DNA from: Polynucleobacter asymbioticus
GTDB taxonomy: Bacteria > Pseudomonadota > Gammaproteobacteria > Burkholderiales > Burkholderiaceae
Assembly (NCBI RefSeq): GCF_018687575.1
Contig: NZ_CP061297.1
Coordinates: 562,813-626,812 of the forward strand
Direction of reading: 5' to 3'
Length of the DNA: 64,000 nucleotides
The position numbers were made by a program, and so were the translations under genes. Below the pieces are notes generated by a model. That model was not told the DNA's origin and did not search any database. It saw only the letters and a list, made by a program, of their open reading frames with translations. Position 1 is the first letter of the stretch. Each line of letters opens with the position of its first letter. Below, piece by piece: positions 7,206 to 16,322 of this stretch.

Positions 7206-9665
7206 CTACTTAATATTCAGATCCAGTTGTCGAGTGATCTTTGCAGGTTTCATTTGCAGGGGAAGATATTCATTGCGAGCCCAAGGCCCACTCATATTGC
7301 GGTAGAGCTTATTCTGTACCCAGCCAGACTGCCCAGACTGATAAATAAAGAGAGACTGCTCTAGGTCGGAGAGGTCAAAGAGGGTTCTAAGACTGGGGGC
7401 CTGCTTGGTTTCAAAAGGATTTTCAGCTCTTAGAAGTTCAAGACGCCCTACGTTAATGCTGAAGCTATCTCCAGGAAAGGGTTGGGTCAAATTAAAGAGG
7501 CTACCAAGAAAGGGAACCTTACTGAGTGGACGGTGCTCAGAAACTGCCATGTGCGCATTACCCCACTTCCAATTTTTAGGATTATTGCCAAATTGCGCGC
7601 TCAGTTGCTCAAGTGCTTTATCAAAGGCGGCATTTGACGCATCAGCACAACTTTCGATCTGTTCAGTTTGCGGATCATTGCACCAAGGACTATTGGGATT
7701 TTGTAATTGCAGAATCAAGGGATGTCTAAAGTTACGTGCCCCATAATTTTCAGTGAATAAATAACCCAGACGTGAAAAGAGTTTGCGTGAGAGTTGATCG
7801 GCCCAGGCGTTGAATATGAGTGCACCAGTGCTATCGATTTTCATATCGCCATCAAAGTTACTGCTGAGTTCAATGGCCTGTTGTGCCAGGGGATGTTTTG
7901 ATTGGGCGGATTTAAATAATTCCAATAATGGTGTGGCGCCTAAGGAAAGCGTATCAGCCTGCATGGACTTCATTGAAGTCAGGTCGTGCACCGACTTGCC
8001 TTTAATTAATTCCACAATTCGGTCGTAACGGGTTGGCAAATCCCAGTCACCAGTAAGTGGGTTCGGATCGTTATTAGCCAATATTTTTTGATTGGCTGTG
8101 GCGATCCAGCTTGCGTCTGGGTTATTGCTGCTTGGGAGTTGGTCAAATGGGACGTACCCGACCCAGTCATATTGCTTCTCCCAGCCTAAGGCTGGCGCTA
8201 CGCCATACAAGCCTTGGTGCAAGGTGCGCTTAGGTGCGATACCAGCTGTTTGAAGTGAAATATTGCCATCGACATCTGCCATCACAACGTTTTGCATTGG
8301 GGCATAGTTTTTACGTAGTGCTTGCTTAAATGTATCCAAATCTTTGGCGTGATTCATATCCAGCAAGCCAGCAACAGACTGATTTTCAACATCCAAGGCA
8401 GTCCAGCGCAATGCCAAGGCAAAGCGATCGGTATCAATGGCTCGTTTTGCGCGCGCATAAGATTCAGAGATCACTGGACCATGTCGAGTCTCTTTCACTA
8501 AAAAGCGTACAGGGGGCTCGCCTTTGATGTCGATGATTTCTTGGCGCACTTTAAAAGATAGTGGGCCCTCTGGGCCTCGATATGTACCAGGATTTTTTGG
8601 ATCTAACTGCTCAATGTATAAATCCTGAACATCCGGACCTGTATTGGTAAAGCTCCAAGCAAATTTATCAGTGCGACCCAGTACTACCGCTGGAATACCG
8701 GGGAGGGTGGCACCAATGACATTGAGCCCTGGAGCCTCCAAGTGCGCCATATACCAAATTGCCGGGGCTGATAAGCCCAAGTGCGGGTCGTTCGCTAGTA
8801 AGGGCTTGCCAGAGGTGGTGAGCTTGCCGCTCAGCGCCCAATTGTTCGAGCCAATACCATCTTTGCCACCGGGCACTTCATTAATAGCAAGTTCTGTTGC
8901 AGGCAGTTTCTTAGACTTTTGATCTCGTGTGAGTGGATTGGGATTAAAGACATTGATATCCCGATACATCTTGGCAAAGTCAACATTGCTTACAGGTTCA
9001 CCTGGCGTATATGCTGGCATCACTTCCCATACTTGTTTAGTCGTTAAGAATTGCGAGAGCTCAAGGCGTTGTAATTCTTTATGCCAGTTACCGCCAAGAT
9101 CGAGCGCCATCATCAACATCCATGCCACGCTATCAGTAGGTGACCAATGCCCTGGCTTAGAGCCAGTTAAAAAGTATTCAACTGGTAGCGCCCAGCCCAA
9201 GTGAGTATTACCAGCATTGACGCCATCTGCATAGGATTGCAGTAATCGCTTAGTAGCAATAGGGTAGCGATCGAATTGTTTTTCAGCAGCATGTTTAATG
9301 CCTAGCGTGCGAATAAAACGATCAATTGCGACAGTTTCTTTGCCGAGGATTTCTGAGAGTCGCCCACTAGAGAGTCGACGGTTAATTTCCATTTGCCAGG
9401 AACGTTCACTTGCATGCAAATAGCCCAAAGCAAAGAGGGCATCAGTAGAGCTTTTTGCCTGAATATGGGGAATATCACTCTCATCAAAAGTGATCGCTAC
9501 TGAATCCCCTAGAGATTTGATGATCCGCTTGCCTGAGGGGTTGGTTTGAGCTGAAACTAAGTAGAAGACTCCAGCTGCGATGATCAGCAGCAATGTCCCA
9601 GAACTAAGCCAAAAGATGGCTTTAAATAGGGTTTTGAGACCTGGGCTTAGCGTGGGTATTTTCAT
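7206..9665 (-). CDS. Penicillin-acylase-family N-terminal nucleophile hydrolase
   Basis: 819 residues. An N-terminal membrane anchor or uncleaved signal occupies about residues 13-37. The alpha-chain has the family stretch SDIPHIQAKSSTDALFALGYLHASER (residues about 63-88, written here as SDIPHIQAK then GYLHASER). The autoprocessing site is the Gly-Ser at GIGSNNWALSG, so Ser273 is the expected nucleophile after self-cleavage. The family includes penicillin G acylases, cephalosporin acylases and acyl-homoserine-lactone acylases such as PvdQ, acting in the periplasm. Substrate cannot be assigned from sequence. The gene is divergent from tRNA-Leu and ends 70 bp from the next gene. Confidence 0.92.
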   Translation of the reverse strand: MKIPTLSPGLKTLFKAIFWLSSGTLLLIIAAGVFYLVSAQTNPSGKRIIKSLGDSVAITFDESDIPHIQAKSSTDALFALGYLHASERSWQMEINRRLSSGRLSEILGKETVAIDRFIRTLGIKHAAEKQFDRYPIATKRLLQSYADGVNAGNTHLGWALPVEYFLTGSKPGHWSPTDSVAWMLMMALDLGGNWHKELQRLELSQFLTTKQVWEVMPAYTPGEPVSNVDFAKMYRDINVFNPNPLTRDQKSKKLPATELAINEVPGGKDGIGSNNWALSGKLTTSGKPLLANDPHLGLSAPAIWYMAHLEAPGLNVIGATLPGIPAVVLGRTDKFAWSFTNTGPDVQDLYIEQLDPKNPGTYRGPEGPLSFKVRQEIIDIKGEPPVRFLVKETRHGPVISESYARAKRAIDTDRFALALRWTALDVENQSVAGLLDMNHAKDLDTFKQALRKNYAPMQNVVMADVDGNISLQTAGIAPKRTLHQGLYGVAPALGWEKQYDWVGYVPFDQLPSSNNPDASWIATANQKILANNDPNPLTGDWDLPTRYDRIVELIKGKSVHDLTSMKSMQADTLSLGATPLLELFKSAQSKHPLAQQAIELSSNFDGDMKIDSTGALIFNAWADQLSRKLFSRLGYLFTENYGARNFRHPLILQLQNPNSPWCNDPQTEQIESCADASNAAFDKALEQLSAQFGNNPKNWKWGNAHMAVSEHRPLSKVPFLGSLFNLTQPFPGDSFSINVGRLELLRAENPFETKQAPSLRTLFDLSDLEQSLFIYQSGQSGWVQNKLYRNMSGPWARNEYLPLQMKPAKITRQLDLNIK

Positions 9666-9799
9666 GGGAATAGTTTAGTGGGTTTGCCTTTGCTTCGAGC
9701 TCAGGCTTGATGAATGCAGGCTTCCCGCCTTCAATGACTCTCACATGCTAAAATTTTGCTTGTCTTGATTTATTTAGTACGGCTTTATTGCTCGTGCGA

Positions 9800-9888
9800 G
9801 CCCGAGTGGTGAAATCGGTAGACACAGCAGATTTAAAATCTGCCGACTCAAAAAAGTCGTGCCGGTTCGATTCCGGCCTCGGGCACCA
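9800..9888 (+). tRNA. tRNA-Leu (anticodon UAA)
   Basis: An 89-nt cloverleaf with encoded CCA. The acceptor stem GCCCGAG pairs with CTCGGGC. The anticodon stem-loop GCAGA-TTTAAAA-TCTGC gives anticodon UAA. A long variable arm (class II tRNA) and the T-arm with GGTTCGATTCC are present. Its last 14 nt recur at 18483-18496 (see the direct-repeat features), so this gene may be an integration site. Confidence 0.97.
9875..9888 (+). repeat. Candidate att half: 3' end of tRNA-Leu
   Basis: The 14 nt GGCCTCGGGCACCA form the 3' end of tRNA-Leu including CCA, and occur again exactly and in direct orientation at 18483-18496. The two copies flank the accessory region that holds the tolC-like and secreted-protein genes. 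A direct repeat of a tRNA 3' end is the usual mark of site-specific integration, but no integrase gene is present, so this is a candidate only. Confidence 0.45.
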
Positions 9889-10016
9889 TAGTAAAACCCT
9901 GTAAGCCAACAGGGAGTAGCGTAGCGGGTTTTCACCCTACCTTGATTTAGATAGAAATTAGATAGATCTAAATGAGTGGTAACCAAGCCTCCGTAAGAAA
10001 TAACCAGGAGACGCAT

Positions 10017-10061
10017 GTGAAATTCAAATCACTGCTTCTAGTGGTTTGTTTTATTGCTTAA
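10017..10061 (+). pseudogene. Interrupted signal-peptide-like start (possible gene remnant)
   Basis: A strong AGGAG ribosome site at 10006-10010 precedes GTG at 10017, followed by 14 codons encoding VKFKSLLLVVCFIA, which looks like the start of a signal peptide, and then TAA. The downstream small gene at 10121 is in another frame and has no ribosome site of its own. Stops occur in all three frames between 10059 and 10102, so more than one lesion would be needed to join them. It could be a decayed secreted-protein gene or a short leader peptide. Confidence 0.35.
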
Positions 10062-10120
10062 GAGGGACCAGCTTTTGAGCTGCTATTAGCTACATTTGCT
10101 AGAAAGCGCGATCCAACTAC

Positions 10121-10513
10121 ATGCCTCACTACACCACATTCGATGTCAATCCGGCAGTGCAGTCCACACAAGTCATGACCGTGCCACAGGCATCCGAGCC
10201 TAAGCCACCAACAGTATCTTATTCTCAAATAGATCAAGCACAAGCTCGAATAGATACCACATCTTCCCAAATTGAAGGCGCCAAAATTCAAGCTGGAACA
10301 CAAGGCGTTAATCAAGCCCAGCAATTGGCTGAGCAATTAAGGCAATCTGCGAGTTCAGTAGCGCAGGATATGAGCTCGATGATTAGTTCTACTAGAGCTG
10401 CCGCAGAAATGCCAAATGCTAATGATTCAGCAGCTACCGCGCAAAGCTACAACATGGATCAGTCTCCAAAAACTGGTATTGACGCAACACCACCGCTGCC
10501 AACAGCAAAGTAG
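10121..10513 (+). CDS. Unknown 130-residue Gln/Ala/Ser-rich protein
   Basis: I do not recognise this protein. It is polar, with a predicted helical, coiled-coil-like centre (IDQAQARIDTTSSQIEGAKI, then VNQAQQLAEQLRQSASS) and a Pro-rich tail ending PPLPTAK. It resembles the low-complexity secreted proteins downstream in composition but lacks their signal peptide. No convincing ribosome site precedes the ATG; the real start may be elsewhere, or the gene may have lost its 5' part (see the interrupted leader at 10017). It lies between tRNA-Leu and the tolC-like gene. Confidence 0.5.
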   Translation: MPHYTTFDVNPAVQSTQVMTVPQASEPKPPTVSYSQIDQAQARIDTTSSQIEGAKIQAGTQGVNQAQQLAEQLRQSASSVAQDMSSMISSTRAAAEMPNANDSAATAQSYNMDQSPKTGIDATPPLPTAK

Positions 10514-10678
10514 AGGGTAGTGGGGGCTCAACTTAGTTGCACCCCCTCCGTGTGGCAAGTTATCGGCTAAACCCGCTTGATAACGACTTCATTGCACGCC
10601 TGGCTATATGCCGGGCTCTAGCTTGTCGGTCATGCGTGATAATGGGCTTATTCCCAATTCGTTTAAATATGCTGATTT

Positions 10679-11905
10679 ATGCGCACACCATTAATTCGTT
10701 TATCCGCCGCACTTGGCGCATCGCTAATTTCCAGTGTTTCACTGGCTCAATCGTCGGCTTCTGGATTGAATGAGTACACTCCTATTCCCTTGGCGCAATA
10801 TCTGCAAGTTGTTAAAGAAAACAATGCAATTATTGGCAATAAGAGACTTGGCAAAGAAACAGCAGCTGCCATTAAAGAATCACTGGCCCTTTATCAATTT
10901 AGACCAAGTGTTAGTTATACAAAGGGCACTTTCTATCAACAGGTTCCTTACACTCCATATTCAACCCCTACATCCAATACCTATGGCGTCAACTTCAATT
11001 TAGAAGGCTGGGGGAAAAGGTCTGCTAGGTCTGAGTATGGTGATGCTGAAATTGGTAGAAGTGAAACTGATTACCAGGCTACCGAAGCCGACGTTCAAAC
11101 TGTTGCAACTCTGGGCTATGTAGATGCCTTAAGAAATCGTTTACTGTTTAACTCCTACGCTAAGGCAGCAAAAAGAATATCTACACTGCCAGCTAATGCA
11201 CAAACAAAAGATTCAGCTCAATTCTTACAGTATTACGAAAACGCAAGCGCTAAGGATCTGCAATTTACCTCCCTGAGCCTTTTGAACTACTCCGGTGGCG
11301 CCTTAAAGAATCTGCCGCTACCTATTGGTAACCTCAATGTTGCCCCACAGGCGTTTGATCCAGATAAGTTAATCAACCAAGCGCTGAATAGTCGCTCTGA
11401 CATATTGGCCTTGCAGGCAGCTATGAACTCAGCCGAGAAAAACATCAGCATGACCAAGGCTAATCGCAATTGGGATGTGATGCCCTATGTTTCATACACC
11501 ACAACACCTCAATATGATTCAAGTGGATATACCTACGCCCCGCAAAATGGTTTTTCTGCTGGCATACAAATACCGCTCCCAGTAAGTAACTTTTTACAAA
11601 ATGCCGATATTGTTCAGGCGGCCAATCAAAAGCTAGGCATTGAAATGCAGTTGCGTGATCTCAAGGAGCAGGTTCGTGTGCAGGTCATGCAGGCCTTGTT
11701 GCAGTACGAGTCTGCAAAGCAAATATTGGCGCAGGCGAATGATGGTTTGAATGGCGTTTCAAAAACTGCTAATCAATCAAGTGCAAAAGGCGTAATGGAT
11801 GTGCGCGACAAAGAGGGCGCTTTAATTGATGCCCAGACAAATCATGTCAAGGCCCTGGTTAATATTTGGCGTCAATCTGGAAACTACAGCATGCCTCCAC
11901 TATGA
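10679..11905 (+). CDS. TolC-like outer-membrane efflux/secretion channel (OEP family)
   Basis: 408 residues with a signal peptide ending SVSLAQS. The organisation is that of outer-membrane efflux proteins: two halves of long amphipathic helices separated by beta-strand segments (NTYGVNFNLEGWGKRSARSE... and GFSAGIQIPLPVSNFLQNAD are short parts of these), with the helix RDLKEQVRVQVMQALLQYESA in the second half. It is somewhat shorter than TolC. Function in the family: an outer-membrane channel docking to an inner-membrane pump. No membrane-fusion protein or ABC/RND pump is encoded nearby. Its stop overlaps the next gene (ATGA), so it is coupled to the unknown exported protein and the secreted proteins downstream. 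Confidence 0.82.
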   Translation: MRTPLIRLSAALGASLISSVSLAQSSASGLNEYTPIPLAQYLQVVKENNAIIGNKRLGKETAAAIKESLALYQFRPSVSYTKGTFYQQVPYTPYSTPTSNTYGVNFNLEGWGKRSARSEYGDAEIGRSETDYQATEADVQTVATLGYVDALRNRLLFNSYAKAAKRISTLPANAQTKDSAQFLQYYENASAKDLQFTSLSLLNYSGGALKNLPLPIGNLNVAPQAFDPDKLINQALNSRSDILALQAAMNSAEKNISMTKANRNWDVMPYVSYTTTPQYDSSGYTYAPQNGFSAGIQIPLPVSNFLQNADIVQAANQKLGIEMQLRDLKEQVRVQVMQALLQYESAKQILAQANDGLNGVSKTANQSSAKGVMDVRDKEGALIDAQTNHVKALVNIWRQSGNYSMPPL

Positions 11906-13317
11906 GAAAACTTATAGTTCAATTTCTCATAGTGGCCTTGTTCTCGTTAAATAGTTATGCGGGCCCATTGGTCGATAGAAATCGCCCAGACATCAGGCCA
12001 GGGCAGAGAGGATCGATTGCACAGAATGCGCTGGGATCGAACCATGATCAGTACTCCATCCTAAATCCCGGCTCCAATCAGTCTGTCTTTGTGCGCAACA
12101 ACATTCTCTTGCAGCAGCAGTATGGAAATAATGCCAATACAAACGGTTACCTGACTTTCAATCCACAAAGCTCTTTGCTTGGCAGTGGAGCTACCGCCTC
12201 CCTTGATGCAATGGCAAAACATTTATTGGAAACAAATGGTGGCAATGCGCAGGCCAATAGAGTTACTCCTTCCCCATTTGCATCAAAGGTTGCAAAAAGC
12301 CAAACACAAGGGATTATTTTTTTGACTCAGGACTCTCAATCCTATGTAAGAGCATCGAAGGAGTCGTTACCTTTCCCAGAGATCCAAAATCTTCCTGGGC
12401 TGACTATGATCCCATATATTTTTGCTTCGATTGCGCTTATTGACACGGGATTGTTCGCGCCAATTGGTGCGTCTATGTTGGTTGCTAGTGCTATAAGTAT
12501 TTTGGAGTCGGGCAATATTCAAAGAGCAAAAATTATCCAGAAAAAACTAAGCTCTCCTGAGCAGGATAAGGCTCAATTGGAGGCGGTGAATCTGGTTGCA
12601 AAGGATATGGCTGACAAGGGGATTCCTTCTTCAGAGGCAAAAAAAATTGCACCTGCATTAATTGCAATTGCATTAGTTTTAAATTTAGAGCAAGCTAAAT
12701 TGGGTCAAGGTGATAAAGAGGGTATTTATACGAGTTTGCAAACGTCATGCCCTGATTGCTCAATTGAGGAGGTAAAAAGTACCTTCTTAATTGCCCAAAA
12801 CTTAGTCAGCAAGAATCCTGCGATGTGGCTTAGGAGTGACCAGTTAGAGGCTGCCGTCTCCCAGGTATTCAGTTCAGATTATGGTGTCGTTGCCCCAGTA
12901 GTTTCAGATGAGTCTGGAAAAAGAAACTTGTCTAATGTTGTATTGGCGAGACCATCATCAAAAAATATACAGAACGAAATCCCATCAGAGAAGCCGCCCA
13001 ATATTAAGTCAAGCATGCAGAGTGGGTATAAGGCTCGGCATTCTGATGTCGGAGATCAAGGCATAAGTACTGCATTTGTTTATGCAGTTAATGCCATTGA
13101 AATTGCGGTTGGTAAGGCTACTGACGATCCAGTATTAGTTGGAGCTGGCGTCGTAGGCATCCTAACGACAGCTGGTTCAAGCCCTAATCAGGAGAGAGTT
13201 GCCGTAAGCGGTGGCGCCAATACTTCTATAGACCCAGTCGCCACCACAAATTCACTGACTACACCCATTCCACCGCAACAGAACTCTAACGAATCCACGC
13301 CTAGGGTAAGTAAATGA
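11902..13317 (+). CDS. Unknown 471-residue exported protein, coupled to the TolC-like gene
   Basis: Not recognised. The start chosen is the ATG in the ATGA overlap with the tolC-like gene; it gives a good signal peptide (MRKLIVQFLIVALFSLNSYA). After a polar, Asn/Gln-rich N-terminal region there is a hydrophobic segment at about residues 155-185 (MIPYIFASIALIDTGLFAP, then a second short hydrophobic stretch), then a helical region with a CPDC pair (TSCPDCSIEEV) and a Ser/Pro/Asn-rich tail. A periplasmic or envelope-spanning role between the inner membrane and the TolC-like channel is possible from context but is not shown. The stop overlaps the next gene (ATGA). Confidence 0.75.
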   Translation: MRKLIVQFLIVALFSLNSYAGPLVDRNRPDIRPGQRGSIAQNALGSNHDQYSILNPGSNQSVFVRNNILLQQQYGNNANTNGYLTFNPQSSLLGSGATASLDAMAKHLLETNGGNAQANRVTPSPFASKVAKSQTQGIIFLTQDSQSYVRASKESLPFPEIQNLPGLTMIPYIFASIALIDTGLFAPIGASMLVASAISILESGNIQRAKIIQKKLSSPEQDKAQLEAVNLVAKDMADKGIPSSEAKKIAPALIAIALVLNLEQAKLGQGDKEGIYTSLQTSCPDCSIEEVKSTFLIAQNLVSKNPAMWLRSDQLEAAVSQVFSSDYGVVAPVVSDESGKRNLSNVVLARPSSKNIQNEIPSEKPPNIKSSMQSGYKARHSDVGDQGISTAFVYAVNAIEIAVGKATDDPVLVGAGVVGILTTAGSSPNQERVAVSGGANTSIDPVATTNSLTTPIPPQQNSNESTPRVSK

Positions 13318-14225
13318 AAACAAACCTCTTAATCACCTCATTGGGCTTAATAGCAACATCTGTTTATGCTCAGCCATCAGTACCCTCTGTTGGTGTGCCA
13401 CCTCCAACTGTCAGAGCAGAGATGCCCGGCCAAGGTATGCCATCTATGCCCCAGCCACAAATGACACCAACAATTCCAAATCATGGGGGACGTCCTCCAC
13501 TTCCTTCTCAAGCCCTCCCTCAACCAATGCCACAAATGAATCAAAGTGGTCCACAGCCTGCTGTCGGAGCTACTGGCGGCACTGGTGGTAATGGTGGAAA
13601 TGGCGGCTTAATAATTGGCACTGGTGGTACTGGTGGTGCTGGTGCAACACCAAAGTCTGCGAATGATGTAAAGGCTCCAGCTAGTGTTGGCGTTAGCTTA
13701 AACGAAACGCAGGCTAGGGCTGAGGCTCAGAAGGCTAAGAGTGAGGCTCAGGATGTGGCTCAGAAGGCTCTGGCTAGGGCTGGTGCAAGTGCTGGCACTG
13801 GTGTTCATGCTGGTAATGTTGGTGCTACTGGTGTTACAACACCAATGCCTCCATTGCCCGGCAATGATGCAAAAGGTCCAACTAGTGTTGGTGATACTGG
13901 TCTTGCAACACTACTGGCCAGAGGAGTAGGGCCGACGCCTTTGAAAAATGACGATGTTGGAACTGGTTTTATTGTCACGAACCCTCCCCTGATCACGACT
14001 GTTGTCGTGAGTTTTACGGTTTCTAGGATAACTTCAAAGATAGCTGAGGCTGCGGCTAAGGCTCAGAAGCTTGAAAAAGCAGCGGAAGGTCCAACTCCTG
14101 TTGGCGCTACTGGTGTTTCAACACCAATGCCTCCAATTCCTGGCAATGATGCAAAAGGCCCAACTAGTGTTGGTGTTGACATTGACTATAACGATATAGT
14201 TATGAGATTGGTTCCGCAAATATGA
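13314..14225 (+). CDS. Secreted Pro/Gly-rich protein 1 of a paralogous array
   Basis: 303 residues. The signal peptide MKTNLLITSLGLIATSVYA-QPS is nearly the same as in five neighbouring genes. A Pro/Met/Gln-rich region follows, then a Gly-rich block (GATGGTGGNGGNGG, about residues 85-105), an Ala/Lys/Glu helical part, and three copies of an N(D)-x-K-x-P-x-SVG motif (KAPASVG, KGPTSVG twice). The last KGPTSVG is followed directly by a short tail VDIDYNDIVMRLVPQI. Start overlaps the stop of the 471-residue gene and stop overlaps the next start, placing it in the tolC-like operon. No known domain is apparent; low-complexity composition makes homology calls unsafe. Confidence 0.75.
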   Translation: MKTNLLITSLGLIATSVYAQPSVPSVGVPPPTVRAEMPGQGMPSMPQPQMTPTIPNHGGRPPLPSQALPQPMPQMNQSGPQPAVGATGGTGGNGGNGGLIIGTGGTGGAGATPKSANDVKAPASVGVSLNETQARAEAQKAKSEAQDVAQKALARAGASAGTGVHAGNVGATGVTTPMPPLPGNDAKGPTSVGDTGLATLLARGVGPTPLKNDDVGTGFIVTNPPLITTVVVSFTVSRITSKIAEAAAKAQKLEKAAEGPTPVGATGVSTPMPPIPGNDAKGPTSVGVDIDYNDIVMRLVPQI

Positions 14226-15154
14226 TGCAAAAACTCCTACTAGTGCTGGGGCTGGTCGCCTCGTTGGGCATGTTGGCAACATCTGCATATGCTCAGCCAT
14301 CAATGTCTGCTGGTGCATCACCATCAGTTAATAGGCCTGAAGTCTCTCGTCAGCTGGCCCCATCAATGCCAAGCCCATCAGGGTCAATGGGTAGTCCACA
14401 GCCTGCTGCTGGCGCTACTAGTGGTGAGGGTGTTGCTAAACCCTCCATCGTTGCCCCGAGTCTCGGTGAAATTAATGGCAGGATTCCACCTTTGCCTCCG
14501 CTTCCACCGACATCAACACCAGCAGTTAAGCTTGTAAATCCTCGCACTGGTGAAGTAGCCAGTGAAATCAAGGCATCCGGAGAAGGAAAGGGTGCAATTA
14601 AGGCGGCAGCTGCAGGGGCGTCTGGTTCACAAGCTAATGCAAGGCCACCTTTGTCCGATAGCCAGGCTGGCAATAGTGGGGTGTCGCTAAGTGATAAGAA
14701 AGATATTCAGAGTGTTGGTTCAACTCAATCTAAATCACAAGGCATGCTTTCTCGTCCCGCATATATTATTCCTATGACACCCGGCAAAGTTGTTTTTTCA
14801 ATAGCTGGTGCTGATGGCTTATTTCACGGCCCCGGCGTATTGCATTCCAATAATGAAGTTGGTGCTAGCGCCCCGAGCCAAGAGAAGATTCAACAGCGAC
14901 AAGAGAAGGTTGTGCAGCTACAGCAGGAGAGAGGGGTAGTTCAAGAGGAGAGAGCGCTGATTGAGCAGAAGAGAGCGCCTATTGAGCAGAAGAGAGCGCC
15001 GCGTGAGCAACATAGAGAGGAAAAAAAAGAAGAGATTGAGTGGAATATGCAGATGTACGGTCGTCCATTTGACATTGACATATTTACAACTTGGGCTGTA
15101 TGTATTCATCCTCCGGGGCCTATTGATTGGGATACTTTGTACCACGATCAATGA
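14222..15154 (+). CDS. Secreted Pro/Gly-rich protein 2 with coiled-coil segment
   Basis: 310 residues, fourth gene of the overlapping run (4-nt overlap with its upstream neighbour). The signal peptide ends ATSAYAQPS and the mature start is SAGASPSVNRPEVSRQ, as in its paralogues. After a Pro/Ala/Gly-rich middle there is a strongly charged helix at about residues 220-270 with short repeats of EQKRAP (IEQKRAPIEQKRAPREQ), likely a coiled coil. The C-terminus is different again: WAVCIHPPGPIDWDTLYHDQ, with a single cysteine. Function unknown; shared N-terminus with a variable C-terminus is the family pattern. Confidence 0.72.
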   Translation: MMQKLLLVLGLVASLGMLATSAYAQPSMSAGASPSVNRPEVSRQLAPSMPSPSGSMGSPQPAAGATSGEGVAKPSIVAPSLGEINGRIPPLPPLPPTSTPAVKLVNPRTGEVASEIKASGEGKGAIKAAAAGASGSQANARPPLSDSQAGNSGVSLSDKKDIQSVGSTQSKSQGMLSRPAYIIPMTPGKVVFSIAGADGLFHGPGVLHSNNEVGASAPSQEKIQQRQEKVVQLQQERGVVQEERALIEQKRAPIEQKRAPREQHREEKKEEIEWNMQMYGRPFDIDIFTTWAVCIHPPGPIDWDTLYHDQ

Positions 15155-15260
15155 GTCAAAATAGTTTTGCAAGAGCATCTTTTTTAACGCAGGAGTTGCA
15201 GACCCCTCATCAATAGCATTGCTAGCTGCAGTAATTTAATAAGTCTTACTAGAAAATCAA

Positions 15261-15911
15261 ATGAAATCAAAACTCCTAATCACCTCATTGAGCCTAATAG
15301 CAACATCTGCTTATGCTCAGCCATCAATACCTGCTGGTGTTTCACCACCAGTCAATAGACCTGAAGTGTCTCGTGGGGTAGAGCCATCAATGACTCAATC
15401 AGCTATGCCAAGACCAATGCAGTCCAATCAAGTTTCAAGCAGCGTAGGCGCAGTGCCGGTCACCCCTCAGACGATGAATAAGCTTGAAGGTGCTACCCAA
15501 AAAGCGCAAAGCGCACAGCAGGTGTACGCCAAAAAAGTTAATGAGGTAAAGAGAGGTATAGAAAGCAAAGGGTATGAAGTTACTACGGTTGTGCAGCGTG
15601 GTGGAGGTCCTAAATCCCATGCAGGTAGTTATTACATAGTAGGGCCAGATGGAGGCTACGTTGAAGTTAGCACCAGTACCAAAGATGATGTGATTGGGAA
15701 TACTGTGACAAAAACCATTGAGGTTTATAAGCCAGGCCAAAGTAATGGCGAAGGTGTAGTCATTGAGTTAGCCCATCCTGATGCAAAGGTTGCAATACTC
15801 GCTGAGTCAGATGTGACTCCAAGCGCTGAATCGGTAAAGGCTGGTTTAAAGGTTATATCTAGAGAGCAAGAAAACATTGTAAGAGTGGTTACTCCACCCA
15901 TAACGCAATAA
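15261..15911 (+). CDS. Secreted protein 3 of the paralogous array, with a small globular domain
   Basis: 216 residues. The signal peptide MKSKLLITSLSLIATSAYA and mature start QPSIPAGVSPPVNRPEVSRG match its neighbours. Unlike them, the rest is not Gly-rich: an Ala/Gln/Lys helix (residues about 70-100) leads into what looks like a folded alpha/beta domain (GYEVTTVVQRGGGPKSHAGS, YYIVGPDGGYVEV, TVTKTIEVY, VVIELAHPDAKVAIL). It has no Gly-rich block and no KAPTSVG motif. No known domain recognised. It is preceded by a 106-bp gap, so it may have its own promoter. Confidence 0.72.
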   Translation: MKSKLLITSLSLIATSAYAQPSIPAGVSPPVNRPEVSRGVEPSMTQSAMPRPMQSNQVSSSVGAVPVTPQTMNKLEGATQKAQSAQQVYAKKVNEVKRGIESKGYEVTTVVQRGGGPKSHAGSYYIVGPDGGYVEVSTSTKDDVIGNTVTKTIEVYKPGQSNGEGVVIELAHPDAKVAILAESDVTPSAESVKAGLKVISREQENIVRVVTPPITQ

Positions 15912-15947
15912 TACTTTGAGCGAATCCTTAAGGAATAGGGCAAAAAA

Positions 15948-16322
15948 ATGAAAACAAAAATCTTAATCAGCTCTTTGAGCCTAATAGCAGCATCTGTTAA
16001 TGCTCAGCCATCAATACCTGCTGGTGCATCACCAGTTAATAAGCCTGAAGTGTCTCGTCCAGCAACACCATCTATACCTCAACCAGCAATGCAAAGACCA
16101 GCGCCACAGCCTGCTGTTGGAGCTACTGGTGGAAATGGTGGGAACAGCGGCTTGATGATTGGTAACGGTGGTAATGGTGGTAATAGTGCGAGACCAGCCC
16201 CACCATCTACTATCTCCAGCGGTCCATTACCTGCGAATAATGCAAAAGCTCCAACTAGTGTTGGCGACGATGTCGTACCCCCACCTCCACTATATCCACC
16301 ACCTCCACCACCACCTTATTAG
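15948..16322 (+). CDS. Secreted Pro/Gly-rich protein 4, polyproline tail
   Basis: 124 residues. Signal MKTKILISSLSLIAASVNA, then QPSIPAGASPVNKPEVSRPA, a PQPAVGATGGNGGNSG block and the linker PLPANNAKAPTSVG, after which the tail is a short acidic turn and a polyproline run (DDVVPPPPLYPPPPPPPY). The leader CTTAAGGAATAGGGCAAAAAA before the ATG (split: CTTAAGGAATAGG then GCAAAAAA) is shared with the paralogue at 17112. An 84-bp stretch is identical to that paralogue, showing recent duplication or gene conversion. Confidence 0.7.
   Translation: MKTKILISSLSLIAASVNAQPSIPAGASPVNKPEVSRPATPSIPQPAMQRPAPQPAVGATGGNGGNSGLMIGNGGNGGNSARPAPPSTISSGPLPANNAKAPTSVGDDVVPPPPLYPPPPPPPY
16181..16264 (+). repeat. 84-bp exact direct repeat, copy 1
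   Basis: Identical to 17351-17434. It encodes the segment from NSARPAPP through the ANNAKAPTSVG linker of two paralogous secreted proteins. The identity ends right at the SVG codons, after which the two tails are unrelated. Confidence 0.93.

Noticed and set aside
9774-10336. Minus-strand ORFs over tRNA-Leu and the following gene
   Set aside because: One runs through the tRNA itself and the other is antisense to the 130-residue gene; neither has a protein-like composition.
10520-10556. Terminator hairpin after the 130-residue gene
   Set aside because: The stem (GGGGG/CCCCC with an internal loop) is imperfect and has no T-run, so I do not call it.
14918-15178. Minus-strand ORF with repeated RRSLLLN
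   Set aside because: It is the complement of the EQKRAP coiled-coil repeats of the plus-strand secreted protein.
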